Positions 6,295 through 14,399 of a stretch of DNA of 14,760 nucleotides are shown piece after piece. The stretch's first letter is position 1. Each line of letters starts with the position of its first letter. The notes beneath the pieces were generated by a model. That model searched no databases. It saw nothing but the letters and a program-made list of their open reading frames with translations, and was not told the DNA's origin. Both the position numbers and the translations under genes were made by a program. Origin of the DNA: Rubritepida sp. (lineage in GTDB: Bacteria; Pseudomonadota; Alphaproteobacteria; Acetobacterales; Acetobacteraceae); the NCBI GenBank assembly GCA_022843345.1, contig JALHNW010000018.1, positions 1-14,760 of the forward strand. The letters run 5' to 3'.

Positions 6295-7663
6295 CCTTCT
6301 TCGCGTCGCCGAACAGCATCATGGTGTTCGGGCGGAAGAACAGCTCGTTCTCCACGCCGGCGTAGCCGGACGCCATGCCGCGCTTGACGAAGAACACCGT
6401 CTTGGCGCGCTCCACGTCCAGGATCGGCATGCCGTAGATGGCGCTGCCCTTGTCGGTCTTGGCGGCCGGGTTGGTCACGTCGTTCGCCCCGATCACGTAG
6501 GCGACGTCGGCCTCGGCGAATTCGGGGTTGATCTCCTCCAGCTCGTGCACCTCGTCGTAGGGCACGTTCGCCTCGGCCAGCAGCACGTTCATGTGGCCGG
6601 GCATGCGGCCGGCGACGGGGTGGATGGCGTAGGAGACCTCGGCGCCCTCCTTCTTCAGCAGGTCCGCCATCTCGCGCACCACCTGCTGGGCCTGGGCCAC
6701 CGCCATGCCGTAGCCGGGCACGACGATGATCTTGGCGGCGTTCTTCATGATGAAGGCCGCGTCCTCCGGCGAACCGGCCTTCACCGGCGCGCGGTCCCCC
6801 GCGCCCGCGGCCGTCGAGGCCACGCCGGTGTCCGAGCCGAAGCCGCCCAGCAGCACGTTGATGATGCTGCGGTTCATCCCCTTGCACATGATGTAGGAGA
6901 GGATGGCGCCCGAGGCGCCGACCAGCGCGCCGGTGACGATCAGCAGCAGGTTGCCGATGGTGAAGCCGATGCCCGCCGCCGCCCAGCCCGAGTAGCTGTT
7001 CAGCATGGACACGACGACCGGCATGTCCGCCCCGCCGATCGGGATGATCAGCAGGAAGCCCAGCGCGAAGGCCAGCAGCGCGATCGTCCAGAACAGGAAG
7101 GAGGAGCCGGTCATCACGAAGGCGATCACCAGCAGCAGCAGCAGCGCGCCCAGGCCGGCGTTCAGCATGTGCTGGCCCTTGAAGATGATGGGCGAGCCGG
7201 ACATCCGCCCGTCCAGCTTCGCGAAGGCGATCACCGAGCCGCTGAAGGTGATGGCGCCGATGGCCAGCCCCAGCGACATCTCGACGAGCGATGCGCCCTT
7301 GATGGCGCCGCGCGTGCCGATGCCGAAGCTCTCGGGGCTGTAGAAGGCCGCGGCCGCCACGAACACCGCCGCCATGCCCACCAGAGAGTGGAAGGCCGCG
7401 ACCAGCTGCGGCAGCGACGTCATCTGCACCTTGTTGGCGAGGTAGGCGCCGATGGTGCCGCCGATGGCCAGCCCCGCCACGATGAGCGCGACGCCGCCCA
7501 TGTCCATGCCCGGCTTGAACAGCGTGGCGAGGATGGCGATGCCCATGCCCACCATGCCGAACAGGTTGCCCTGCCGCGAGGTGGTGGGGTGCGACAGTCC
7601 GCGCAGCGCCATGATGAACAGGACGGAGGCGACCAGGTAGGCCAGGGTGGTGATGGTCTGCAT
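6260..7663 (-). CDS. pntB: Proton-translocating NAD(P) transhydrogenase, beta subunit
   Basis: The 467-residue product has the standard PntB layout. Hydrophobic membrane segments (domain II) fill roughly residues 3-265, and the NADP(H)-binding domain III is at about 300-467. Domain II keeps FHSLVG with H92 and MLNSYSG with N222, at the positions of the Escherichia coli residues His91 and Asn222 tied to proton movement. Domain III has GYGMAVAQAQ (317-326), VIGANDVTNP (390-399) and KRGMASGYAG (427-436), the NADP-contacting loops. With the alpha subunits it uses the proton gradient to make NADPH from NADH. The ATG at 7663 follows the pntAB stop by five bases and is the natural family start; the same frame stays open above it only as noise inside pntAB. 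It ends tail to tail with the ChaC-like gene. Confidence 0.97.
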   Translation of the reverse strand: MQTITTLAYLVASVLFIMALRGLSHPTTSRQGNLFGMVGMGIAILATLFKPGMDMGGVALIVAGLAIGGTIGAYLANKVQMTSLPQLVAAFHSLVGMAAVFVAAAAFYSPESFGIGTRGAIKGASLVEMSLGLAIGAITFSGSVIAFAKLDGRMSGSPIIFKGQHMLNAGLGALLLLLVIAFVMTGSSFLFWTIALLAFALGFLLIIPIGGADMPVVVSMLNSYSGWAAAGIGFTIGNLLLIVTGALVGASGAILSYIMCKGMNRSIINVLLGGFGSDTGVASTAAGAGDRAPVKAGSPEDAAFIMKNAAKIIVVPGYGMAVAQAQQVVREMADLLKKEGAEVSYAIHPVAGRMPGHMNVLLAEANVPYDEVHELEEINPEFAEADVAYVIGANDVTNPAAKTDKGSAIYGMPILDVERAKTVFFVKRGMASGYAGVENELFFRPNTMMLFGDAKKVTQEIVQALQR

Positions 7664-7668
7664 GGCGC

Positions 7669-8067
7669 TCAGCCCTTCTTCTTGGACTGGAACATCGCCA
7701 GCATCCGCCGCGTGACCAGGAAGCCGCCGAAGATGTTCACGGAAGCCAGGATGATGGCGAGGAAGCCGAAGAACCGCGCCAGCCCGCTCTCCGCCGTGCC
7801 GGTGGCGAGGATGGCGCCCACGACGATGACGGAGGAGATGGCGTTGGTCACGCCCATCAGCGGCGAGTGCAGCGCGGGCGTGACCTGCCACACCACGTAG
7901 TAGCCGACGAAGCAGGCCATGAGGAACACGGTCAGCAGCAGCAGGAAGGGCTCGGCGGCGGCGGCCACGGGGGCCACGCTGTCGGCCATCTGCTTCGCCT
8001 GCAGGGCGAGGGCGGCGGCGCGGTCGGCCAGCGCCTGCGCCTCCACCGCGATCACGTTCGGGTTCAT
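7669..8067 (-). CDS. pntAB: NAD(P) transhydrogenase, alpha subunit part 2 (membrane domain)
   Basis: This 132-residue protein is the separate membrane part of the transhydrogenase alpha chain. After a soluble, Ala-rich N-terminus (about 1-38) come hydrophobic segments at [20 protein letters not shown] (41-60), the region around [15 protein letters not shown] (76-90) and [20 protein letters not shown] (99-118), ending in a basic tail [18 protein letters not shown] is the conserved loop of the family. In Escherichia coli the same sequence is fused to the C-terminus of PntA; the split form is common in alphaproteobacteria. The ATG at 8067 has GAGGGG a few bases upstream, partly inside the pntAA stop, and the gap to pntAA is 11 bases. 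It completes domain II of the pump together with PntB. Confidence 0.95.
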   Translation of the reverse strand: MNPNVIAVEAQALADRAAALALQAKQMADSVAPVAAAAEPFLLLLTVFLMACFVGYYVVWQVTPALHSPLMGVTNAISSVIVVGAILATGTAESGLARFFGFLAIILASVNIFGGFLVTRRMLAMFQSKKKG

Positions 8068-8078
8068 CTCGGTGCCCC

Positions 8079-9221
8079 TCAGGCGAAGTTCGGGTGGACC
8101 ACGGCGCCGCCGCGGGTGAGCATCACGCCTCGGACCACCTCGTCCTCCGCCGGCAGGGCGGGGGCCTTGGCGTCCTTGTCCCAGAAGGTGGACAGCAGGG
8201 TCAGCAGGTTGCGGGCATACAGCGCGGAGGCGGCGGCGGGGATGCGGCCGGGCCAGTTGGTCCAGCCCAGCACCTTCACGCCGTTCTCCGTGACGTGCAG
8301 CGTGCCCGGGCGGGTTTCCTCGCAATTGCCGCCGGCATCGGCCGCGATGTCCACGATCACGCTGCCGGGCTTCATGGAGGCGACCATGGCCTTCGTCACC
8401 AGGGTGGGCGCGCGGCGGCCCTGCACCAGCGCGGTGCAGACCACCACGTCCTGCTTGGCGATGTGGGCGGCGATCACCTCGGCCTGCTTCGCGTAGAAAT
8501 CGGCGGAGAGCTGCTTGGCGTAGCCGCCGCTGGTCTGCGCGGCCTTGCTTTCCTCATCCTCGTAGCCGACGAAGGCCGCGCCCAGCGACTTGATCTCCTC
8601 CTTCGCCGCCGGGCGCACGTCGGTGGCACTCACGCGCCCGCCCAGCCGCCGCCCGGTGGCGATGGCCTGCAAGCCCGCCACGCCCGCGCCCATCACGAAG
8701 ACGTTGGCCGCCGGCACGGTGCCGGCCGCCGTCATCAGCATGGGGAAGCCGCGGTCGAAGGCCACGGCGGCCTCCACCACCGCGCGGTAACCGGCGAGGT
8801 TGGCCTGGGAGGACAGCACGTCCATGCTCTGCGCGCGGGTGATGCGCGGCAGCAGCTCCAGGGAGGCGACATCCAGCCCCAGCGCCGCGTAGGTCTGCAC
8901 GGCATGGGCGTCGGCGCCCATGGTGCCCAGCACCAGCGCCCCGCGCGGGATCAGCGCCAGCTCGTCCACCGCGCCCTCGCCCGTGCCCAGCGGCGCGCGC
9001 ACCTTGAACACGATGGCGGCACCCGCCAGCGCGGCGCCGGCGTCGGGCGAAACCTCGGCGCCGGCCGCGGCGTAATCGGCGTCGGGGAAGCCGGAGGCGA
9101 GGCCCGCGCCCGCCTCCACGGCCACGTCCAGGCCCAGCGCCGCCAGCTTCTTGACCGTCTCCGGCGTGGCGGCGACGCGGCTCTCGCCGGCGCGCCGTTC
9201 CTTGAGGACCGCAAGACGCAT
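8079..9221 (-). CDS. pntAA: NAD(P) transhydrogenase, alpha subunit part 1 (NAD-binding domain)
   Basis: The 380-residue product is domain I of the transhydrogenase, related to alanine dehydrogenase. It starts [20 protein letters not shown], has the RSQ-loop region around [15 protein letters not shown] (131-145), and the NAD-binding GAGVAG (178-183) with the acidic residue D201 in SATDVRP at the end of the next strand. It binds NAD(H) at the cytoplasmic face and passes hydride to NADP bound by PntB. Length is right for the split form, with no membrane segment. The ATG at 9221 has GAGGG about ten bases upstream. First gene of pntAA-pntAB-pntB, all closely spaced, so expression of the three is surely joint. 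Confidence 0.97.
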   Translation of the reverse strand: MRLAVLKERRAGESRVAATPETVKKLAALGLDVAVEAGAGLASGFPDADYAAAGAEVSPDAGAALAGAAIVFKVRAPLGTGEGAVDELALIPRGALVLGTMGADAHAVQTYAALGLDVASLELLPRITRAQSMDVLSSQANLAGYRAVVEAAVAFDRGFPMLMTAAGTVPAANVFVMGAGVAGLQAIATGRRLGGRVSATDVRPAAKEEIKSLGAAFVGYEDEESKAAQTSGGYAKQLSADFYAKQAEVIAAHIAKQDVVVCTALVQGRRAPTLVTKAMVASMKPGSVIVDIAADAGGNCEETRPGTLHVTENGVKVLGWTNWPGRIPAAASALYARNLLTLLSTFWDKDAKAPALPAEDEVVRGVMLTRGGAVVHPNFA

Positions 9222-9250
9222 GAACCCACCCTCTGCTTCAGACCCGCGCC

Positions 9251-9288
9251 TGCATAGGCATGTGCCGTGATGCGGCGCAACCCGTCAA
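9251..9288 (-). promoter_or_regulatory. Candidate promoter of the pnt operon
   Basis: In the 87-base gap upstream of pntAA, the minus strand has TTGACG (9288-9283), a good -35, but the hexamer 17 bases on, GCACAT, is a poor -10. An alternative pairs TTGCGC (9280-9275) with TATGCA (9256-9251) at 18-base spacing, leaving a short leader with the ribosome-binding site. Either is possible; neither is strong. Confidence 0.3.
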
Positions 9289-9308
9289 AGCCCGAGTGGG
9301 TGGGAAGG

Positions 9309-10664
9309 TCAAGCGGAGGGCGGCACCCCCGCCTCGGCGATCGCCGCCGCCTGCCGCGCGGCCAGCTCGCCCTCGTTGAAGCCTTCCACCAGCTCCATGA
9401 ACATGCGGTGCCAGTTCATCTCCGCCTTCAGGCGCAGGAAGACGCTGCCCAGGCCGATGGCGGCGCGGTCCATCAGCGGGAACTCGCGCGGCACCCGCAC
9501 GCCGCCGGTGCGCTTGAGGCCCTTGTGCACCTCCTCCGCCACGCGCCGGCCGAAGAGCGGGTCGTCGCTTTCCTGGATGGGGCGCACGCGGTCCTGCAGC
9601 AACGGCTCGTAGAGGAACTCCGCCCACTTCCACAGCACCATCATCGTCTCGCGCGACAGGCCCTTGAAGCCCCAGGTCTCGAAGCCATGCGCGGCCTTCG
9701 CCTCGTCGTGGTCGCGCACCGCCTCGTAGAGGATGATGACGCCGGAGACGAAGGAGGGAGGGAAGACGCGGATCGTGCCGAAGTCCAGCAGGTTGATCCC
9801 GCGCTCGGCCACGCGCACCTGGTAGTTGCCGAGGTGCGGGTCGCCATGGATCACGCCGAAGCGGTAGAGCGGCTTGTACCAGGCGGTGAACAGGGCGCGC
9901 GCGTAGGCGTTGCGCTCCTCCTGGTCCGGCCCCTCCTCGATGCGGCGCTGGATGGAGGCGCCGTCGAGCCAGGACATGGTGAGCAGGCGCTTCGTCGTCA
10001 GCTCCTCCACCGGCACCGGCACCTGCACGGAGGGCTCGTCGGCCAGCATCAGGCCGTAGAGGCGCTGCTGGGAGGCCTCGCGCGTGTAGTCCAGCTCCTC
10101 GCGCAGGCGGGCCTGGAGCTCCTGGTACGCCTCCTCGTTGTCCAGCGAGGTGTCCATGCGGCGGTACAGCTGCATGGCCAGCTTCAGCTGGCGCAGGTCG
10201 GCCTCCACCACGCTCGGCATGTCGGGGTATTGCAACTTGCAGGCCACCTGCCGGCCGTCATGCAGCGTGGCGCGGTGCACCTGGCCCAGGCTGGCGGCGG
10301 CCGCGGCCTCGGGCGCGAAGGAGGCGAAGCGGCCCTGCCAGTCATTGCCCAGCTCGGCCGCCATGCGGCGCTTCACGAAGGGCCAGCCCATGGAGGGCGC
10401 GTTGGCCTGGAGCGTCGCCAGCTCGCGCGCGTATTCCTCGGGCAGCGCGTCGGGCACGGTGGACAGGAACTGCGCCACCTTCATCATCGGGCCCTTCAGC
10501 CCGCCCAGCAGCTTCTTCAGGTCCTCGGCATGGGCGTCCTTGTTCGTCTTCATGCCGAAGATGCGGTTGCCGGCCACGCGGGCGGCGATGCCGGTGACGG
10601 CGCCGGAGGTCTGCACCATCCGGCGCATCTCGCCGAACAGGGTGGATTCGCGCTTGTCGCTCAT
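9309..10664 (-). CDS. ABC1/AarF-family atypical protein kinase-like protein
   Basis: The 451-residue product has the marks of the ABC1 (UbiB/COQ8/AarF) family. These are the Ala-rich loop AAAAASLGQVH (120-130) that replaces the usual Gly-rich loop, the lysine K143 in VACKLQYP, the catalytic loop HGDPHLGN (273-280) and DFG at 294-296. The family-specific N-terminal KxGQ motif is present as KVAQ (62-65), in GPMMKVAQFLSTVPDALPEE. Members support ubiquinone synthesis, mostly as ATPases. The two C-terminal membrane helices of true UbiB are not evident here, so this is a soluble relative and I give no symbol. Its ATG at 10664 overlaps the pepF stop in an ATGA, so it is coupled to the peptidase. No clear terminator follows. 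The substrate is unknown. Confidence 0.9.
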   Translation of the reverse strand: MSDKRESTLFGEMRRMVQTSGAVTGIAARVAGNRIFGMKTNKDAHAEDLKKLLGGLKGPMMKVAQFLSTVPDALPEEYARELATLQANAPSMGWPFVKRRMAAELGNDWQGRFASFAPEAAAAASLGQVHRATLHDGRQVACKLQYPDMPSVVEADLRQLKLAMQLYRRMDTSLDNEEAYQELQARLREELDYTREASQQRLYGLMLADEPSVQVPVPVEELTTKRLLTMSWLDGASIQRRIEEGPDQEERNAYARALFTAWYKPLYRFGVIHGDPHLGNYQVRVAERGINLLDFGTIRVFPPSFVSGVIILYEAVRDHDEAKAAHGFETWGFKGLSRETMMVLWKWAEFLYEPLLQDRVRPIQESDDPLFGRRVAEEVHKGLKRTGGVRVPREFPLMDRAAIGLGSVFLRLKAEMNWHRMFMELVEGFNEGELAARQAAAIAEAGVPPSA

Positions 10665-12484
10665 GCCGCTTCCAGCTCGTCGATGAAGCCGCTGATGACA
10701 TCCAGCCCACGCTTCCAGAAGTCCGGCCTGGATGCGTCCAGGCCGAAGGGCGCCAGCAGCTCCTTGTGGCGCAGCGTGCCGCCGGCGCGCAGCATCGCCA
10801 GGTACTTCGCCTCGAAATCCGGCACCGTCCCCTCGCGGAACACGCCGTAGAGCGCGTTCACCAGGCAGTCCCCGAAGGCGTAGGCGTAGACGTAGAAGGG
10901 CGTGTGCACGAAGTGCGGGATGTAGGCCCAGTACACCGCGTAGTCCGGCGTGAACTCGAAGGCCGGGCCCAGGCTCTCGCGCTGCACCTCCATCCAGATC
11001 TCGCCGATGCGCTCGGCGCTCAGCTCGCCTTGCCGGCGCTCCTCGTGCAGCAGCGTCTCGAAGCGGTAGAAGGCGATCTGGCGCACCACGGTGTTCAGCA
11101 TGTCCTCCACCTTGGAGGCCAGCAGCAGGCGGCGCTTCGCGGGGTCCTGCTCCGCGTCCAGCATGGCGCGGAAGGTCAGCATCTCGCCGAACACGCTCGC
11201 CGTCTCGGCCAGCGTCAGCGGGGTGGAGGAGCGCAGGTAGCCCTGCTCGGCGGCGAGGCGCTGGTGCACGCCGTGGCCCAGCTCATGGGCCAGCGTCATC
11301 ACGTCGCGCGCCTTGCCGTGGTAGTTCAGCAGCAGGTAGGGATGCGCGGAGGGCACGGTGGGGTGCGCGAAGGCCCCCGAGGCCTTGCCGGGGCGCAGCG
11401 CCGCGTCGATCCACGCATTGTCGAAGAAGGGCGCGGCCACCTGCTCCAGCCGCGGGCTGAACGCCTTGTAGGCCTCGCGCACCTGCCGCACCGCGTCGGG
11501 CCAGGGGATGGTCCCGTCCGCGTCGCGCGGCAGCGGCGCGTTGCGGTCCCAGTGCTGCAGCTTGGGCAGGCCCAGCCACTTCGCCTTCATGGCGTAGTAG
11601 CGGTGGGACAGGCGCGGGAAGCTCTCGCGGACGGCGGTGACGAGGGCGTCCACCACCTCGTCCTCCACCATGTTGGCGCGGTTGCGCGAGGAGCCGGGGC
11701 GGGGGTGGCGGCGCCACTTGTCCATCACCTCCTTGTCCTTCGCCAAGGTGTTGGTGATGAGGCCGAACAGCCGCACCCGCTCGCCGAAGGCCGCGCTCAC
11801 GCCCTTGGCTGCCGCCTCGCGCACCTTGCGGTCGGTGTCGCTCAGCTTGTTCAGCGCGGCCGAGACGGACAGCTCCTCGCCATCCACCGTCACCGTCATG
11901 TTCGCCATCGTCTCGTCGAACAGGCGGTTCCAGGCGGCGCGGCCCGTGACCTCCTTCTCGTGCAGCAGCTTCTCCATCTCGTCCGGAAGCTGGTGCGGCA
12001 GCCACACGCGCAGGTCGCGCAGCCAGGGGCGCCAGGCGGCGAGCGCGGGGCTGTTCGCCAGCTTCGCCTCCAGCGTCGCCTCGGGGATGCGGTTCAGCTC
12101 CAGCGTGAAGAACACCAGGTGCGAGGAGATGCCGGTGACGCGCTCGCTCATCGTCTGCTGGAAGCGCCCGCTGGCAGGGTCCTGCGCGTCGGAGGCGAAG
12201 AGGAGCTGCGCGAAGCTCATCACGCGGCCCAGCACCTCCTCGATGCGCTCGTACTCCACCAGCGCCTGGGCCAACGCGTCGCCCGAGATCGCCTCCAGCG
12301 TGCCGGACAGCCGTTCCTGGAAGCCGCGCGCCTCGGCCTCGGCGCGGTCGAGGTCGGCGGCGATGCGCGGATCCTCCGTGCCGGCGTAGAGGTCGGCCAG
12401 GTCCCAGGAGGGCAGCGACCCCTCGCCGCCCGAGGCGTCGAGCGGGGCATAGGCGGGCGCGGGGCGGCTTTGGCGATCGTGCAT
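10661..12484 (-). CDS. pepF: M3-family oligoendopeptidase F
   Basis: The 607-residue product is a zinc metallopeptidase of the M3 (PepF/thimet) family. The zinc site is HELGH at 400-404 in DVMTLAHELGHGVHQ, with E427 in LAETASVFGE as the likely third ligand. The N-terminal helical half (about 25-200) and the C-terminal PHFVHTPFYVYAYAFGD segment are typical. The enzyme trims short peptides in the cytoplasm. I take the ATG at 12484 (MHDRQSR); another ATG three codons upstream at 12493 is possible, and both regions lack a strong ribosome-binding site, so the start is less sure than the function. Further upstream the frame continues into the divergent acyl-CoA ligase and is not real. It overlaps the ABC1 kinase by four bases, forming an operon. 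Confidence 0.94.
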   Translation of the reverse strand: MHDRQSRPAPAYAPLDASGGEGSLPSWDLADLYAGTEDPRIAADLDRAEAEARGFQERLSGTLEAISGDALAQALVEYERIEEVLGRVMSFAQLLFASDAQDPASGRFQQTMSERVTGISSHLVFFTLELNRIPEATLEAKLANSPALAAWRPWLRDLRVWLPHQLPDEMEKLLHEKEVTGRAAWNRLFDETMANMTVTVDGEELSVSAALNKLSDTDRKVREAAAKGVSAAFGERVRLFGLITNTLAKDKEVMDKWRRHPRPGSSRNRANMVEDEVVDALVTAVRESFPRLSHRYYAMKAKWLGLPKLQHWDRNAPLPRDADGTIPWPDAVRQVREAYKAFSPRLEQVAAPFFDNAWIDAALRPGKASGAFAHPTVPSAHPYLLLNYHGKARDVMTLAHELGHGVHQRLAAEQGYLRSSTPLTLAETASVFGEMLTFRAMLDAEQDPAKRRLLLASKVEDMLNTVVRQIAFYRFETLLHEERRQGELSAERIGEIWMEVQRESLGPAFEFTPDYAVYWAYIPHFVHTPFYVYAYAFGDCLVNALYGVFREGTVPDFEAKYLAMLRAGGTLRHKELLAPFGLDASRPDFWKRGLDVISGFIDELEAA

Positions 12485-12498
12485 GGCTTCCATATAAG
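12470..12498 (+). promoter_or_regulatory. Sigma70-type promoter of the acyl-CoA ligase gene
   Basis: TTGGCG at 12470-12475 and TATAAG at 12493-12498 are separated by exactly 17 bases, a good match to a housekeeping promoter in this GC-rich setting. Transcription would start near 12505, giving a leader of about 35 bases with GGGGAG at 12527-12532 before the ATG at 12540. The -35 box lies within the first codons of the divergent pepF, so the two 5' ends overlap. Confidence 0.55.
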
Positions 12499-12539
12499 CG
12501 GGCATGCGGCGCGGCCAAGCGCCAACGGGGAGACTTCGC

Positions 12540-14222
12540 ATGGCCCATGATGCCCGCACCGCAACCAGCCTGCCCGGCCTGCTGCTGGCCCTGGCGCGCG
12601 AGGCCCCCGCCCGGCCCATGCTGCGCTTCCACCGCGGCGGCGCGTGGCAGGGCATGACGCGCGGCGCCTTCGCCCAGGCGGTGGCCGATTGCGCCCAGGG
12701 CCTGCGCGCGCAAGGCGTGATGCCGGGCGACCGCGTGGCGCTGGTGGCGGAGAACCGGCCCGAATTCGCCATCGCCGACAACGCCCTGATGGCGATCGGC
12801 GCCATCACCGTGCCCACCTACGTCACCAACACGGTCGCCGACCACGCGCACATCCTGCGCGACAGCGGGGCGCGCGCGGCCATCGTCTCCACCCCCGCCC
12901 TCGCCGGGCGGCTGCGCGAGGCGGCGGAGCTGGAACTCCTGGTCTGCATGGACGACCCGCCCGAGGGCACGCTGCCCTGGGCCACGCTGACCGCCGCGCC
13001 CGCCGACGCCGCCATGCTGATGGCCGAGGTCGAGCAGATCCCCGATGGGCGTCTCGCCTGCTTGGTCTACACCTCCGGCACCGGCGGGCTGCCGCGCGGG
13101 GTGATGCTGCCGCACCGCGCCCTGCTGGCGAATTGCCGCGCGGTCGAGGTGCTGCTGCGCCAGCTCCTCCAGGGCGTGGCGGCGCCCACCTACCTGTCCT
13201 TCCTGCCGCTGTCCCATTCCTACGAGCACACGGTGGGCGGCTTCATCCTGCCCGCGGCGGGCGTCGAGGTCGTCTACTCGCGCGGCGCCGACAAGCTGGC
13301 CGCCGAGTTCACCGAGATCCGCCCGCACGTCGTCACCGCCGTGCCGCGCCTGTTCGAGGTGCTGCGCGAGCGCATCTCGGGCACGGCCGAGAAGGCGGGC
13401 GGATACAAGGCCGCGCTGTTCCGCCGCGCCCTGGCGCACGGGCTGCGCCGGCTGGACGGCCCGCCGCTCGGCCTGCTGGAGCGGCTGGAGGACGCGGTGC
13501 TGGACCGGCTGGTGCGCGCCAAGGTGCGGGACCGCTTCGGGGGGCGGCTGCGCGCCCTGGTCAGCGGCGGCGCGCGGCTCGATCCCGCGCTGTCGGGCTT
13601 CTTCCTCGCGCTCGGCATCCCGGTGATCCAGGGCTACGGCCAGACGGAGGCCGGGCCGGTGATCAGCGTCAACACGCCCTGGGACAACGACCGCCGCAGC
13701 GTGGGCCGCCCCCTGGCCGGGGTGGAGGCGCGCATCGCCGCCGACGGCGAGCTGCTGGTGCGGGGCGCCCTGGTGATGGACGGCTACTGGAACGACGAGG
13801 CCGCGACGGCGAAGGCCATCCAGGATGGCTGGCTGCACACGGGCGACGTGGCGGAGATGGTGGAGGGCCGCATCCGCATCACCGACCGCAAGCGCGACTT
13901 CATCAAGCTCAAGGGCGGCGACATGGTGGCCCCGGCGAAGCTGGAGGCCCTGCTGGCCGGCGAGCCCGAGATCGCCCAGGCGGTGGTGGCCGGCGAGGGG
14001 CTGGCCGGCGTCGTCGCCCTGCTGGTGCCGGCCGAGGGGCGCGACGTGGAGGCGGCGGTGAAGCGCGTGAACGCCCTCCTCTCGCCCGTCGAGCGCATCC
14101 GCCGCACGGTGGTGCTCCCCGAGCCCTTCACGGTGGAGAACGGCATGATGACGCCCACCATGAAGGTGAAGCGCCGCCACGTGCTGGACACCCATCGGGG
14201 GTTGGTGGCGGAAGCCGGCTGA
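12540..14222 (+). CDS. AMP-forming long-chain acyl-CoA synthetase
   Basis: The 560-residue product is an ANL-superfamily ligase that activates a fatty acid with ATP and joins it to CoA. The motifs are in order: phosphate loop YTSGTGGLPRGVML (177-190), GYGQTEAGP (365-373), HTGD (433-436), TDRKRDFIKLKGGD (448-461) and the C-terminal lysine K542 in TPTMKVKRR. The phosphate loop differs from the common TSGTTGxPKG by Gly for the second Thr and Arg for Lys. LSFLPLSHSYEH (219-230) is typical of long-chain ligases. The ATG at 12540 has GGGGAG seven bases upstream and lies downstream of the predicted promoter; the in-frame ATG at 12504 would sit at the transcript start and is rejected. It diverges from pepF and is followed by only 177 bases before a convergent gene. 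Chain-length preference cannot be read. Confidence 0.93.
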   Translation: MAHDARTATSLPGLLLALAREAPARPMLRFHRGGAWQGMTRGAFAQAVADCAQGLRAQGVMPGDRVALVAENRPEFAIADNALMAIGAITVPTYVTNTVADHAHILRDSGARAAIVSTPALAGRLREAAELELLVCMDDPPEGTLPWATLTAAPADAAMLMAEVEQIPDGRLACLVYTSGTGGLPRGVMLPHRALLANCRAVEVLLRQLLQGVAAPTYLSFLPLSHSYEHTVGGFILPAAGVEVVYSRGADKLAAEFTEIRPHVVTAVPRLFEVLRERISGTAEKAGGYKAALFRRALAHGLRRLDGPPLGLLERLEDAVLDRLVRAKVRDRFGGRLRALVSGGARLDPALSGFFLALGIPVIQGYGQTEAGPVISVNTPWDNDRRSVGRPLAGVEARIAADGELLVRGALVMDGYWNDEAATAKAIQDGWLHTGDVAEMVEGRIRITDRKRDFIKLKGGDMVAPAKLEALLAGEPEIAQAVVAGEGLAGVVALLVPAEGRDVEAAVKRVNALLSPVERIRRTVVLPEPFTVENGMMTPTMKVKRRHVLDTHRGLVAEAG

Positions 14223-14260
14223 CACCGGCTTCCTTGCTTTCTCGCCTTCAGGCGCCGGGC

Positions 14261-14276
14261 GCGGCCATCCGGCCGC
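14261..14276 (+). terminator. Weak hairpin after the acyl-CoA ligase
   Basis: A perfect GCGGCC/GGCCGC stem with loop ATCC lies 38 bases after the ligase stop and is followed by TTGGCTT rather than a clean T-tract. It may end the ligase transcript inefficiently. Confidence 0.4.
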
Positions 14277-14361
14277 TTGGCTTCGCCGCGCCGCGGGGAT
14301 GCCTGTGGTGGGGGCGACCTGGCGGCGGGCCGCGCCATGCGCGGCCGGGCAGTGAACAGGG

Positions 14362-14390
14362 AAAGGGGCGCGGCGGTCACGCCACGCCCC
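14362..14390 (-). terminator. Terminator of the second OmpA-family gene
   Basis: On the minus strand an 11-base-pair stem (GGGGCGTGGCG with CGCCGCGCCCC, one G-U pair) closes a TGAC loop and is followed by TTTCC. The arms are 14380-14390 and 14365-14375. It lies ten bases beyond the stop of the minus-strand gene. The T-tract is short, but position and stem strength fit a terminator. Confidence 0.65.
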
Positions 14391-14399
14391 CCCGTCGCA

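Noticed and set aside
6254..9257. Long plus-strand open frames opposite the pnt operon
   Set aside because: Their His/Arg/Gly/Asp-rich translations are reverse-frame images of pntB, pntAB and pntAA, which have full family motifs.
12504..12539. Upstream ATG for the acyl-CoA ligase
   Set aside because: It falls at the predicted transcription start without a ribosome-binding site, while the ATG at 12540 has GGGGAG at proper spacing.
9267..12550. Long plus-strand open frames opposite the ABC1 kinase and pepF
   Set aside because: Low-complexity translations with no motifs, mirroring genes with intact active-site sequences.
11283..14225. 980-codon minus-strand open frame across pepF and the acyl-CoA ligase
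   Set aside because: It is in a different frame from pepF and antisense to the ligase; composition is typical of GC-driven spurious frames.
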